From Xanthobacter sp. NM-25 (GTDB lineage: Bacteria > Pseudomonadota > Alphaproteobacteria > Rhizobiales > Xanthobacteraceae), in the NCBI RefSeq assembly GCF_022138605.1, contig NZ_JACBFS010000002.1, positions 583,856 to 647,855 on the forward strand: DNA of 64,000 bases, in the 5' to 3' direction. Position numbers and translations under genes: made by a program. This document shows, one piece after another, positions 45,714 through 55,387 of the stretch (its first letter is position 1; every line of letters begins with the position of its first letter). The notes beneath the pieces were generated by a model. The model had not been told where the DNA came from, did not search any database, and was given only the letters and a program-made list of their open reading frames with translations.

Positions 45714-46928
45714 TCACAGGTCCAGCACGAGCCGCGCCGGATCCTCCAGGGTCTCCTTCACCCGCACCAGGAAGGTCACCGCCTCGCGGCCGTCGACGAT
45801 CCGGTGATCGTAGGAGAGGGCGAGATACATCATCGGCTTGATGACGATCTGGCCCTTCACCACCACCGGGCGCTCCTCGATGCGGTGCATGCCGAGAATG
45901 CCCGACTGCGGCGCGTTGAGGATGGGGGTGGACATCAGCGAGCCATAGATGCCGCCGTTGGTGATGGTGAAGGTGCCGCCCTGCATGTCCTCGATGCCGA
46001 GCTTGCCGTCACGCGCCTTGCGGCCATAGCCGGCGATCTGCTTCTCGATGTCGGAGATGGAGAGCAGGTCCGCGTCGCGCACCACCGGAACCACGAGGCC
46101 CTTCTCGGTGCCGACGGCGATGCCGATGTTGTAGTAGTTCTTGTAGATGATGTCGGTGCCGTCGATCTCGGCGTTCACCGCCGGCAGGTCCTTCAGGGCC
46201 GCGATCACGGCCTTGGTGAAGAAGCCCATGAAGCCGAGCTTGGTGCCGTGCTTCTTCTCGAAGGCGTCCTTGTACTGGGCGCGCAGGCTCATCACGCCGG
46301 ACATGTCCACGTCGTTGAACGTGGTGAGCATGGCGGCGGTGTTCTGGGCGTCCTTCAGGCGGCGGGCGATGGTCTGCCGCAGCTTGGTCATCTTCACCCG
46401 CTCCTCGCGGGCGGCATCCACCGGGGCCGAGGCGGCACGCGGGGCCGCCACCGGCGCGGCAGGCACGCCGGCAGCCACCGCCGCCAGCATGTCACCCTTG
46501 GTCACGCGGCCATCCTTGCCGGAGCCGGCGACCGCGGCCGGGTTGAGGCCGGTCTCGGCGGCGATGCGCGCCACCGCCGGGCCGTTGGAGCCGGCAGCCA
46601 CGGCTGCGGCGGGCGCCGCTGCGGGAGCCGGGGCCGGAGCAGCGGCGGGGGCCGGGGCAGCGGCGGCGGGAGCCGCGGCGGCGGCGCCGGCACCCTCGCC
46701 GATGGAGCCGAGCAGCGCGCCCACCCCCACGGTGTCACCATCCTTGGCGATGATCTCGGCGAGCACGCCGGAGGTCGGCGCCGGCACCTCGACGGTGACC
46801 TTGTCGGTCTCCAGCTCCACCAGGGGCTCGTCCACCTTGACGGCGTCGCCGGGCTTCTTGAACCACTTGCCGATGGTCGCTTCCGTCACGGATTCGCCCA
46901 GGGTAGGTACGCGGATCTCGGTAGCCAT
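45714..46928 (-). CDS. sucB: 2-oxoglutarate dehydrogenase E2, dihydrolipoamide succinyltransferase
   Basis: A 404-residue E2 subunit. The N-terminal lipoyl domain (about residues 2-77) carries the lipoylated Lys in ELETDKVTVEV (about residue 43). An Ala/Pro-rich linker (about 80-115) and a peripheral-subunit-binding domain (about 117-155, ARIAAETGLNPAAV) follow. The catalytic domain ends with the active-site YDHRIVDG. It transfers the succinyl group to CoA in the TCA cycle. It follows sucA by 50 bases. Confidence 0.97.
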   Translation of the reverse strand: MATEIRVPTLGESVTEATIGKWFKKPGDAVKVDEPLVELETDKVTVEVPAPTSGVLAEIIAKDGDTVGVGALLGSIGEGAGAAAAAPAAAAPAPAAAPAPAPAAAPAAAVAAGSNGPAVARIAAETGLNPAAVAGSGKDGRVTKGDMLAAVAAGVPAAPVAAPRAASAPVDAAREERVKMTKLRQTIARRLKDAQNTAAMLTTFNDVDMSGVMSLRAQYKDAFEKKHGTKLGFMGFFTKAVIAALKDLPAVNAEIDGTDIIYKNYYNIGIAVGTEKGLVVPVVRDADLLSISDIEKQIAGYGRKARDGKLGIEDMQGGTFTITNGGIYGSLMSTPILNAPQSGILGMHRIEERPVVVKGQIVIKPMMYLALSYDHRIVDGREAVTFLVRVKETLEDPARLVLDL

Positions 46929-46978
46929 GGGGGTCGTCTTCTTTCTTTAAAGTCGGATCATTGAAACGCGGGCGGGGC

Positions 46979-49933
46979 TCAGCCCAGGCATTCGTCGAGG
47001 AAGGCCTTGAGCTGGGCGAGGTGCTTGGACATGAGGCCGGTGGCGGTGGCGGCCGACGCCGGACGGCCGGCATAACGCGGCCGCTTGGCCACGCCGCCCA
47101 CCTGCTCCAGCACCCATTCCAGGTACGGCTGCACGAAGGCCCAGGAACCCTGGTTCTTCGGCTCTTCCTGGCACCACACCACCTCGGCGTTCTTGAAGCG
47201 CGACAGCTCCTGCACCAGGGTCTTGAGCGGGAACGGATAGAGCTGCTCCACGCGCAGCAGGTAGACGTCGTTGACGCCCCGCTTCTCGCGCTCCTCCAGG
47301 AGGTCGTAATAGACCTTGCCGGCGGAGAGCACGACGCGGCGGATCTTCTCGTCCGGCACCAGGGTGACGCCGGCCACGTCCGGATGGGACTGGGCATCGT
47401 CCCACAGCACCCGGTGGAAGGTGCTGCCGGCCGCCATGTCCTCCAGGCGCGACACCGCCTTCTTGTGACGCAGCAGGGACTTGGGCGTCATCAGGATGAG
47501 CGGCTTGCGGAACTCGCGGTTCAGCTGCCGGCGCAGGATGTGGAAGTAGTTGGCCGGGGTGGTGACATTGGCCACCTGCATGTTGTCCTCGGCGCACAGC
47601 TGCAGATAGCGCTCCAGGCGGGCCGAGGAATGCTCGGGACCCTGGCCCTCATAGCCGTGCGGCAGCAGGCACACGAGGCCGCTCATGCGCAGCCACTTGC
47701 GCTCGCCCGAGGAGATGAACTGGTCGAACACCACCTGGGCGCCGTTGGCGAAGTCGCCGAACTGCGCCTCCCACAGCACCAGCGTGTTGGGCTCGGACAG
47801 CGAGTAGCCATACTCGAAGCCCAGCACCGCCTCTTCCGAGAGCATCGAGTTGATGACCTCGTACTTGGCCTGGGTGTCGGTCAGGTGGTTGAACGGCTTG
47901 TAGCGCGCCTCGGTCTCCTGGTCGAGCAGCACCGAATGGCGCTGGGAGAAGGTGCCGCGCTCCACGTCCTGGCCGGAGAGGCGGACCGGGTGGCCCTCCT
48001 CCAGCAGCGAGCAGAACGCCAGCGCCTCGCCGGTCGCCCAATCGATGCCCTGCCCTTCGGCGATGGCCTTCTTGCGGTTGTCGAGGAAGCGCTGGATGGT
48101 GCGGTGGACCTTGAAGCCCTCCGGCACGGTGGTGATCTTCTCGCCGATGACCTTGAGCTGGTCCAGGGGCACGCCAGTGTTGCCACGGCGCGGATCATCA
48201 TCGTCCCGCGCGGCCTTCAGGCCGGCCCAGCGGCCGTCCAGCCAGTCCGCCTTGTTGGGCTTGTAGGCCTGGCCGGCCTCATATTCGGCCTCCAGGCGCT
48301 CGCGCCAGGCGTTGCGCATGGTGTCCACCTCACCGGCAGTCACCACGCCCTCGGCCTCCAGCTTCTTGGTGTACAGCTCCAGCACCGTGGGGTGCTGGCG
48401 GATCACCTTGTACATCTTCGGCTGGGTGAAGGACGGCTCGTCGCCCTCGTTGTGGCCGAACCGGCGGTAGCAGAACATGTCGATGACCACCGGCTTGTGG
48501 AAGCGCTGGCGGAACTCGATGGCCACCTTGGCGCAGAACACCACGGATTCGGGGTCGTCGCCGTTGCAGTGCAGGATCGGCGCCTCGATCATCTTCGCCA
48601 CATCCGACGGATAGGGCGAGGAACGCGAATAACGCGGATTGGTGGTGAAGCCGATCTGGTTGTTGATGATGAAATGCAGCGAGCCGCCGGTGCGGTGCCC
48701 CTTCAGGCCCGACAGACCAAGGCACTCGGCCACCACGCCCTGGCCGGCGAAGGCGGCATCGCCGTGCAGGATGAGCGGCAGCACCTTCACCCGCTCGGTG
48801 TCCTCGAACTGGTCCTGCTTGGCGCGCACCTTGCCGAGCACCACCGGATCCACGATCTCGAGATGCGAGGGGTTGGCGGTCAGCGACAGGTGGACCTTGT
48901 TGTTGTCGAACTCGCGGTCGGACGACGCACCCAGGTGGTACTTCACGTCACCCGAGCCTTCCACGTCGTCGGGGGCCCAGGAGCCGCCCTTGAACTCGTG
49001 GAACAGCGCCCGGTGCGGCTTGCCCATCACCTGGGTCAGCACGTTCAGACGGCCACGGTGGGCCATGCCGAACACGATCTCCTTGAGACCGAGATTGCCG
49101 CCGCGCTTGATGATCTGCTCCAGCGCCGGGATCAGGCTCTCGCCGCCGTCGAGGCCGAAGCGCTTGGTGCCGGTGTACTTCACATCGAGGAACTTCTCGA
49201 AGCCCTCGGCCTCCACCAGCTTGTTGAGGATGGCGCGCTTGCCCTCGCGGGTGAAGGTGACCTCCTTGTCCGGCCCCTCGATGCGCTCCTGGATCCAGGC
49301 CTTCTCCTCGGGCGAGGAGATGTGCATGAACTCGACGCCCACATCCGAGCAATAGGTGCGGCGCAGAATGGCCAGCATCTCGCGCACGGTGGCGAATTCC
49401 AGGCCCAGCACGTGGTCGATGAAGATCTTGCGGTCGAGATCGGCCTCATAGAAGCCGTAGGAGACCGGATCGAGCTCCGGCGCGTCCTTGGGCGGGGTCA
49501 GGCCCAGCGGATCGAGATTGGCATGCAGATGGCCGCGCATGCGATAGGCGCGGATCATCATGAGCGCCTTCACGGAATCGCGGCTGGCCTGCTGCACGTC
49601 GGCGGCGGGCAGCTCGACGCCGGCCTTCTGGGCCTTCGCCTTCACCTTGTCGGCGACAGCCTTCTCCACCTCGATCCACTGGCCATCCATGGCGGACACC
49701 AGCTCGCCATTGGCGTGCACCGGCCAGTTGGGCTTCTTCCAGGAGGCGCCGCGGGCGTTCTCCAGCACCTGGTTCGGATCATCCTTCAGGGCCGCGAAGA
49801 AGGCCTGCCACTCGGCATCCACCGAGCTCGGATCCTTCTCATAGCGGGCATAGAGATCCTCGATCCAGGCGGCATTGGCGCCATAGAGGAAGGAGGTGTT
49901 CAGGAAAAGGTCGTTCTGTTCCGCGCGCGACAT
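46979..49933 (-). CDS. sucA: 2-oxoglutarate dehydrogenase E1
   Basis: A 984-residue thiamine-diphosphate-dependent decarboxylase of the OGDH complex. Features: the N-terminal LFLNTSFLYGANAAWIEDL segment, FGMAHRGRLNVL (about residues 285-296), the TPP-binding GDAAFAGQG, HFIINNQIGFTTNPR, and the C-terminal transketolase-like half with MPHGYEGQGPEHSSAR-like motif (LLPHGYEGQ). The start at 49933 has GGGAAG upstream and the usual N-terminus; the longer frame adds 29 unrelated residues. It probably has its own promoter in the 507-base gap before it. Confidence 0.97.
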   Translation of the reverse strand: MSRAEQNDLFLNTSFLYGANAAWIEDLYARYEKDPSSVDAEWQAFFAALKDDPNQVLENARGASWKKPNWPVHANGELVSAMDGQWIEVEKAVADKVKAKAQKAGVELPAADVQQASRDSVKALMMIRAYRMRGHLHANLDPLGLTPPKDAPELDPVSYGFYEADLDRKIFIDHVLGLEFATVREMLAILRRTYCSDVGVEFMHISSPEEKAWIQERIEGPDKEVTFTREGKRAILNKLVEAEGFEKFLDVKYTGTKRFGLDGGESLIPALEQIIKRGGNLGLKEIVFGMAHRGRLNVLTQVMGKPHRALFHEFKGGSWAPDDVEGSGDVKYHLGASSDREFDNNKVHLSLTANPSHLEIVDPVVLGKVRAKQDQFEDTERVKVLPLILHGDAAFAGQGVVAECLGLSGLKGHRTGGSLHFIINNQIGFTTNPRYSRSSPYPSDVAKMIEAPILHCNGDDPESVVFCAKVAIEFRQRFHKPVVIDMFCYRRFGHNEGDEPSFTQPKMYKVIRQHPTVLELYTKKLEAEGVVTAGEVDTMRNAWRERLEAEYEAGQAYKPNKADWLDGRWAGLKAARDDDDPRRGNTGVPLDQLKVIGEKITTVPEGFKVHRTIQRFLDNRKKAIAEGQGIDWATGEALAFCSLLEEGHPVRLSGQDVERGTFSQRHSVLLDQETEARYKPFNHLTDTQAKYEVINSMLSEEAVLGFEYGYSLSEPNTLVLWEAQFGDFANGAQVVFDQFISSGERKWLRMSGLVCLLPHGYEGQGPEHSSARLERYLQLCAEDNMQVANVTTPANYFHILRRQLNREFRKPLILMTPKSLLRHKKAVSRLEDMAAGSTFHRVLWDDAQSHPDVAGVTLVPDEKIRRVVLSAGKVYYDLLEEREKRGVNDVYLLRVEQLYPFPLKTLVQELSRFKNAEVVWCQEEPKNQGSWAFVQPYLEWVLEQVGGVAKRPRYAGRPASAATATGLMSKHLAQLKAFLDECLG

Positions 49934-50393
49934 GGGTGTCTTCCCGGATAACCTCGGGCCTCGCCCTCCTTGTGCGCCTTTCGCACAGAAAACCAAGCCC
50001 AAAGCCGTGTTGTCTGCCACAAACCGACGGAACGACCAAAGCCGAGCCGCCTTTTCACCCCAGCCCGGCTCGTGGCAGCCGTGGGCCGAGGCACTCGTGT
50101 GCCCTACATAGTCCCGTCAGGCCAACGGAAAAAGCCTGCCTGACGCGCGTCAATCGCATGGCCGCTCCGCCCTCGCCTGCGATCGCGGCGAAATCAGGAC
50201 CGGCACCCACCTCGCTGCCACCGACCACGCGCCGTCCCTCGAGGTCCAGCCTCAAGGTCCGCCCCCCGCGCGCGGACCGAGACGGCCCCGCTGCGCCATT
50301 CGCGGGTCGGGCATGGCAGCGGCACATCGACCGCTCGGGGCCGGTGCGTCCAAAAGCTCTTGCCCGCTCTCCACAGCCGCCGCTGTGGCAGAA
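49934..50393. other. Gap between sucD and sucA
   Basis: About 460 bases without a gene. Next to the sucD end is a small hairpin (CCACAGC/GCTGTGG at 50373-50390) in addition to the larger one listed separately. The part nearest sucA probably contains its promoter, but no clear -35/-10 could be assigned. Confidence 0.45.
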
Positions 50394-50420
50394 CCCGGCG
50401 GCGCGGCGCCGCCGGGTTCG
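50394..50420 (-). terminator. Hairpin after sucD
   Basis: A perfect 12-bp inverted repeat (AACCCGGCGGCG, loop CGG) sits 20 bases past the sucD stop. It has no clear T-run, and a second smaller hairpin follows at 50373-50390. It suggests at least partial separation of sucCD from sucAB transcription. Confidence 0.6.
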
Positions 50421-50440
50421 CTGGTGTCACGAACGCGCGA

Positions 50441-51325
50441 TCAGCCCTTCAGCACGTCCACCAGGGTCTTGCCGAGGCGCGCCGGCGAGGGCGACACGCG
50501 GATGCCCGCCGCCTCCATGGCCGCGATCTTGTCCTCGGCGCCGCCCTTGCCACCGGAGATGATGGCGCCAGCATGGCCCATGCGACGGCCGGGAGGGGCC
50601 GTGCGGCCGGCGATGAAGCCGACCATCGGCTTCTTGCGGCCCTTCTTCGCCTCGTCGGCGATGAACTGGGCAGCCTCTTCCTCGGCCGAGCCGCCGATTT
50701 CGCCGATCATGATGATCGACGTGGTCTTGGGATCGGCCAGGAACATCTCCAGGACGTCGATGAACTCGGTGCCCTTCACCGGGTCGCCGCCGATGCCCAC
50801 CGCCGAGGTCTGGCCGAGGCCTTCCATGGTGGTCTGGAACACCGCTTCATAGGTCAGCGTGCCGGAGCGCGAGACCACGCCCACCGAGCCGGGCTTGAAG
50901 ATGTTGGCCGGCATGATACCGATCTTCGATTCGCCGGCGGTGACGATGCCCGGGCAGTTGGGGCCGATGAGGCGGCTCTTGGAGCCGGACAGCGCCCGCT
51001 TCACCTTCACCATGTCCATCACCGGAATACCCTCGGTGATGCAGACGATGAGGGGGATCTCGGCGTCGACCGCCTCCAGGATAGCGTCAGCGGCGCCGGG
51101 CGGCGGCACGTAGATCACCGAGGCGTCGGCACCGGTCTTCTCCTTGGCTTCCAGCACGGTGTCGAACACCGGCAGGCCGAGGTGGGTGGAGCCCCCCTTG
51201 CCGGGCGAGGTGCCGCCGACCATCTTGGTGCCGTACATGATGGCCTGCTCGGCGTGGAACGTACCGTTCTTGCCGGTGAAGCCCTGGGTGATGACCTTGG
51301 TGTTGGCGTCGATCAGCACGGACAT
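50441..51325 (-). CDS. sucD: Succinate-CoA ligase, alpha subunit
   Basis: A 294-residue subunit carrying the CoA-binding Rossmann domain (ITQGFTGKNGTFH near residue 12) and the phosphorylated active-site His in GRRMGHAGAII (about residue 247). With SucC it forms succinate and ATP or GTP from succinyl-CoA. Its ATG overlaps the sucC stop by one base, so the two are co-translated. The length is normal. Confidence 0.97.
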   Translation of the reverse strand: MSVLIDANTKVITQGFTGKNGTFHAEQAIMYGTKMVGGTSPGKGGSTHLGLPVFDTVLEAKEKTGADASVIYVPPPGAADAILEAVDAEIPLIVCITEGIPVMDMVKVKRALSGSKSRLIGPNCPGIVTAGESKIGIMPANIFKPGSVGVVSRSGTLTYEAVFQTTMEGLGQTSAVGIGGDPVKGTEFIDVLEMFLADPKTTSIIMIGEIGGSAEEEAAQFIADEAKKGRKKPMVGFIAGRTAPPGRRMGHAGAIISGGKGGAEDKIAAMEAAGIRVSPSPARLGKTLVDVLKG

Positions 51326-52527
51326 CACGCAGCATCCTTCTTCACAGCGGCCACGATCTTCTGCGCGGCGTCGTCCAGGTCGTCGGCAGGGATCACGTTC
51401 AGGCCGCTCTCGCGGATGATCTTCTTGCCCTCTTCCACGTTGGTGCCTTCCAGGCGCACCACCAGCGGCACCTTGAGGCCCACCGCCTTCACCGCGGCCA
51501 GCACACCATTGGCGATCACGTCGCACTTCATGATGCCGCCGAAGATGTTCACCAGGATGCCCTTCACGTTCGGGTCCGCGGTGATGATCTTGAAGGCCGC
51601 CGTCACCTTCTCCTCGTTGGCGCCGCCGCCCACGTCCAGGAAGTTGGCGGGCTCTTCGCCATAGAGCTTGATGATGTCCAGGGTCGCCATGGCGAGGCCG
51701 GCGCCGTTCACCATGCAGCCGATGGTGCCGTCGAGGGCGATGTAGGCCAGGTCGTACTTGGAGGCCTCGATCTCCTTCTCGTCCTCTTCCGTCAGGTCGC
51801 GCAGCTCGGCGAGCTCGGGATGACGGAACATGGCGTTGGAGTCGAACGACACCTTGGCGTCGAGCACCTTCAGCTGGCCGTCCTTGGTGACGATCAGCGG
51901 GTTGATCTCGAGCATGGCCATGTCGGTTTCGGTGAAGGCGGTGTAGAGCACCTGCACCAGCTTGCCCGCCTGCTTGGCGAGGTCACCGGAAAGGCCGAGG
52001 GCCTGGGCCACCTTGCGGCCATGGAAGCCCTGCACGCCGGTGGCCGGATCCACCGAGAAGGTCAGGATCTTCTCAGGGCTCTTGTGAGCCACTTCCTCGA
52101 TCTCCATGCCGCCCTCGGTGGACACCACGAAGGCAACGCGCGAGGTGGCGCGGTCCACCAGCAGCGACAGGTAGAATTCCTTCTCGATGTCGGAGCCGTC
52201 CTCGATATAGAGGCGGTTCACCTGCTTGCCGGCCGGGCCGGTCTGCACGGTGACGAGGGTGTTGCCGAGCATCTGCTCGACGAACTGCTTGACCTCCTCA
52301 ACCGACTTGGCGAGGCGCACGCCGCCCTTCTCGCCGGCTGCCGGCTCCTTGAACTTGCCCTTGCCACGGCCACCGGCGTGGATCTGGGACTTGACGACCC
52401 ACAGCGGACCGCCCAGCTCCTTGGCCGCCGCTTCCGCGTCCTCGACCTTGAGCACGGGCACACCGCGCGACACCGGCGCGCCGAAGGTCTTCAGCAGCGC
52501 CTTGGCCTGGTACTCGTGAATATTCAT
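51325..52527 (-). CDS. sucC: Succinate-CoA ligase, beta subunit
   Basis: A 400-residue subunit with an N-terminal ATP-grasp domain (MNIHEYQAKALL, KSQIHAGGRGKGKFK near residues 46-60) and a C-terminal ligase domain (LDVGGGANEEKV, NIFGGIMKCDVIA). It supplies the nucleotide-binding half of the succinyl-CoA synthetase. The start at 52527 is the classic family N-terminus; the longer frame is not conserved-looking. It lies 246 bases after mdh. Confidence 0.97.
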   Translation of the reverse strand: MNIHEYQAKALLKTFGAPVSRGVPVLKVEDAEAAAKELGGPLWVVKSQIHAGGRGKGKFKEPAAGEKGGVRLAKSVEEVKQFVEQMLGNTLVTVQTGPAGKQVNRLYIEDGSDIEKEFYLSLLVDRATSRVAFVVSTEGGMEIEEVAHKSPEKILTFSVDPATGVQGFHGRKVAQALGLSGDLAKQAGKLVQVLYTAFTETDMAMLEINPLIVTKDGQLKVLDAKVSFDSNAMFRHPELAELRDLTEEDEKEIEASKYDLAYIALDGTIGCMVNGAGLAMATLDIIKLYGEEPANFLDVGGGANEEKVTAAFKIITADPNVKGILVNIFGGIMKCDVIANGVLAAVKAVGLKVPLVVRLEGTNVEEGKKIIRESGLNVIPADDLDDAAQKIVAAVKKDAA

Positions 52528-52773
52528 CTCTTCGTCCCCTAAGGGTTGCGAAGTGCCCCTTCCCCCCTGAACCGGCTTCGACCGCTCCGAACCGAACCCG
52601 TGGCGGGAGCGGGCGCTGGCCGACCTCCGTGGCAGTGTGGGAGATGCCCCATCCGGGTGCGGCCCGGCCTGATGACACCCCCCGAGGAGGGGAACATTCG
52701 TCTCCTTCACCTCGCCGGCGCGACGACCGGCACGATGGCAGCCTTTCCGAGGAAACGCCGCCGTTCAGCGAGA

Positions 52774-53739
52774 TCACTTCCCGAGATCGGGTGCGATCTT
52801 CACACAGGCCTCCACCAGCCCTTCGACCGATGCGACCGATTTTTCAAACATGGCGCGCTCCGCATGGTCGAGCTCCACCTCGACGATGCGTTCCACCCCC
52901 CGCGCCCCGATGATGACCGGGACCCCCACATAAATGTCTTTCAGGCCATATTCGCCCTCGAGATAGGCCGCCGCCGGCAGCAGCCGCTTCTTGTCCTTGA
53001 GATAGCTCTCGGCCATGGCGATGGCCGAGGCGGCCGGCGCGTAGAAGGCCGAGCCGGTCTTCAGCAGCTCGACGATCTCGGCCCCGCCATTGCGGGTGCG
53101 CTCGACGATCGCGGCAACGCGCTCGGCGCTGGTCCAGCCCATGCGGATGAGATCGGGAACCGGAATGCCGCCCACCGCCGAATAGCGCACCAGCGGCACC
53201 ATGGTGTCGCCGTGGCCGCCCAGCACGAAGGCCGTGACATCCTCCACCGACACCGCGAACTCGTCGGCCAGGAAATAGCGGAAGCGGGCCGAATCCAGCA
53301 CCCCGGCCATGCCCACCACCTTGGCCGGCGGCAGGCCGCTGGAGCGCTGCAGCGCCCACACCATGGCATCGAGCGGATTGGTGATGCAGATGACGAAGGC
53401 TTCCGGCGCGTACTTACGTATACCAGCACCCACCTGCTCCATCACCTTGAGGTTGATGGCGAGCAGGTCGTCCCGGCTCATGCCGGGCTTGCGCGGCACG
53501 CCGGCGGTGACGATCACCACATCGGCGCCGGCGATGGCGTCATAGGTATTGGTACCGGCGAAGGCGGCGTCGAAGCCTGCGACCGGGGCCAGTTCCGCCA
53601 GGTCGAGCGCCTTGCCCTGGGGCACGCCCTCGACCACGTCGAACAGGACCACGTCGCCCAAATCCTTCAGCCCGGCCAGAAGGGCGAGGGTTCCGCCGAT
53701 CTGGCCGGCCCCGATCAGGGCAATCTTGTTGCGGGCCAT
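52774..53739 (-). CDS. mdh: Malate dehydrogenase
   Basis: A 321-residue LDH-like malate dehydrogenase. The NAD-binding GAGQIGG is at residues 10-16, TAGVPRKPGMSRDDLL carries the substrate-binding Arg, ITNPLDAM follows, and the catalytic His is in GGHGDTMVPL (about residue 177). It oxidises malate to oxaloacetate in the TCA cycle. The start at 53739 is the standard family N-terminus. It is first in the minus-strand TCA block. Confidence 0.97.
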   Translation of the reverse strand: MARNKIALIGAGQIGGTLALLAGLKDLGDVVLFDVVEGVPQGKALDLAELAPVAGFDAAFAGTNTYDAIAGADVVIVTAGVPRKPGMSRDDLLAINLKVMEQVGAGIRKYAPEAFVICITNPLDAMVWALQRSSGLPPAKVVGMAGVLDSARFRYFLADEFAVSVEDVTAFVLGGHGDTMVPLVRYSAVGGIPVPDLIRMGWTSAERVAAIVERTRNGGAEIVELLKTGSAFYAPAASAIAMAESYLKDKKRLLPAAAYLEGEYGLKDIYVGVPVIIGARGVERIVEVELDHAERAMFEKSVASVEGLVEACVKIAPDLGK

Positions 53740-53935
53740 GCCTGTTCCCCGGAAATGAGCCTGCCGTCGAGCAGGAGCCGAGCGGCGCTTGACTACTCCC
53801 ATCCGGCAAGGGGTTCAAGCCGGCGCGCTTGCACAAATAGTGGGAGACCGGCGCTTTCGCCCGTTCCTTAGCCGGATCCTGCCCCCGGCGCGGCGCCGAA
53901 GACGGTGCGGAGACACCGGAATCGGCCCAGGCGGG

Positions 53936-54736
53936 CTATTTCCGGCGCTCGTTCATCGCCTCCAGAAGATCGATCTGCACCTCCTGAATCTGCGCCAGCC
54001 GTTCCCATTGCTGGCCGAGCAGGTGATCGAGCTTCTCATGCAGGTGGCGGATTTCCAGCTCCGCCTTCAGATTTACCTTGAAATCGTTTTCTGCCCGCAG
54101 CCGGTCCCGCACTTCCACCCGCTTCTGGCTCATCATGATCACCGGCGCCTGCACCGCCGCCAGGCAGGAGAGGGCCAGATTGAGCAGGATGAAGGGATAG
54201 GGATCGAACTGGGCCCGGCCCGCCGCGATGAGGTTGAACAGGATCCAGATGCCGAGCACGCCGGCGAAGATGCCGATGAAGCCCCAGCTACCGCCGAACG
54301 TGGCGATGGCATCCGCCATGCGGTCGCCCAGGGTGCGCTGACGCTCGAAGCTCTTTTCCACGTCCTCCGCCAGGGTCTCGTTGGCGGCGAGGCTTTCCAC
54401 CACCTCGCGCTCCAGATGGCTGAGCTCGCCACGCTCGCGCTCCAGCAGCCTGGCCACGAAGCCCGCCCGCAGCCGGCCGAGATCGGTCTTGCAGATGAAA
54501 CCCTCGCTCGGCAGCTGCGGATGGCTCTCCGCGGCGAAGGCCGCCAGGGTGGGACGCAGCTCTGCCAGGGCCACGGTCTGGCCACGGGGGAACATCCGCC
54601 CGCACACCGCGCAGGCCACTTTCCGCCCACCATGCCCGGAACCCGCGCCGGTTGCGCTGCCGGCGACGCTCCCGGCGCCCGGCTTGCCCGCCTCTGATTC
54701 CCCGGAACCCTGAAGTCCCTGCGACCGGCCGGTCAT
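53936..54736 (-). CDS. DUF1003 membrane protein
   Basis: A 266-residue protein. A CAVCGRMFPRGQ segment (about residues 43-54) makes a CxxC element, followed by a soluble helical part and the DUF1003 core: two transmembrane helices (about 148-168 and 180-202) and a charged coiled C-terminal tail. The function of DUF1003 is unknown. The start at 54736 has AGGAG six bases upstream; the longer frame reads back toward the tandem repeats. It begins about 95 bases from the first repeat array. Confidence 0.85.
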   Translation of the reverse strand: MTGRSQGLQGSGESEAGKPGAGSVAGSATGAGSGHGGRKVACAVCGRMFPRGQTVALAELRPTLAAFAAESHPQLPSEGFICKTDLGRLRAGFVARLLERERGELSHLEREVVESLAANETLAEDVEKSFERQRTLGDRMADAIATFGGSWGFIGIFAGVLGIWILFNLIAAGRAQFDPYPFILLNLALSCLAAVQAPVIMMSQKRVEVRDRLRAENDFKVNLKAELEIRHLHEKLDHLLGQQWERLAQIQEVQIDLLEAMNERRK

Positions 54737-54830
54737 CGGCTGCTCCTGTTGCCTTTCGGAGAGGGGCGACCCATGGGCCACCCATGCCGAACAACTGCGC
54801 GGAAGCGCCGCCGCAATCAAGGCCCCCAAG

Positions 54831-54980
54831 GGAAGGGGGCTCAAAGGAAGGGGCCCAAAGGAAGGGGCTCAAAGGAAGGGCCCAAAGGAAGGGGCCCAAA
54901 GGAAGGGCCCAAAGGAAGGGGCCCAAAGGAAGCGGCCCAAAGGAAGCGGCCCAAAAAAAGGGGCCCAAAAGAAGGGGCCC
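54831..54980. repeat. Array of about eleven 13-14 bp units
   Basis: Imperfect head-to-tail copies of GGAAGGGGCCCAAA, with 13-base variants that lack one G, plus a few base changes at the right end. Each unit has the palindrome GGGCCC and an AAGGAAG ribosome-binding-like stretch. Because 13- and 14-base units alternate, no reading frame stays open by design. It lies in the gap between the DUF1003 and nifW genes. Confidence 0.85.
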
Positions 54981-55037
54981 TCAAGCGACCGCTCCGAGGG
55001 AAGGAGCGCAAGGGAGCAGCGCATCGGACACCTCCGG

Positions 55038-55111
55038 CGCCGGCCATGGGGGCGCCGACCATGGGGACGCCGACCATGGGGACGCCGACCATGGGGGGCC
55101 GGCCATGGGGG
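55038..55111. repeat. Array of about five 14-15 bp units
   Basis: Head-to-tail copies of CGCCGACCATGGGGA, two of them exact, the outer copies with G substitutions. It is a different unit from the array 58 bases to its left. Together the two arrays fill much of the 650-base gap between the DUF1003 and nifW genes. I see no gene in the remainder of that gap (55112-55387). Confidence 0.85.
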
Positions 55112-55387
55112 CATCGGCGATGGGACACACGCCGCCACACGGCCACGGATCGAACGCACCAGAGGCAGCCCCCAAACGACCACAGCCGACGCGGTGCGGA
55201 AAATGCCACCACGTCGGCTGCTGTGCCGCTTCGGAAAATACCGTCCGCCCCCCGCTGCGTGGAACACGCAAGCGCCTCAAGCAAATCGGGGAACCCTGCA
55301 CAATGCCATCTGAAATATGGAAAAGCGGAGGGCGGACGAGGGGCGGCAGCGCCGGAGCGCGGCCGCCGGGACGGCGTTCGCCCAGAC

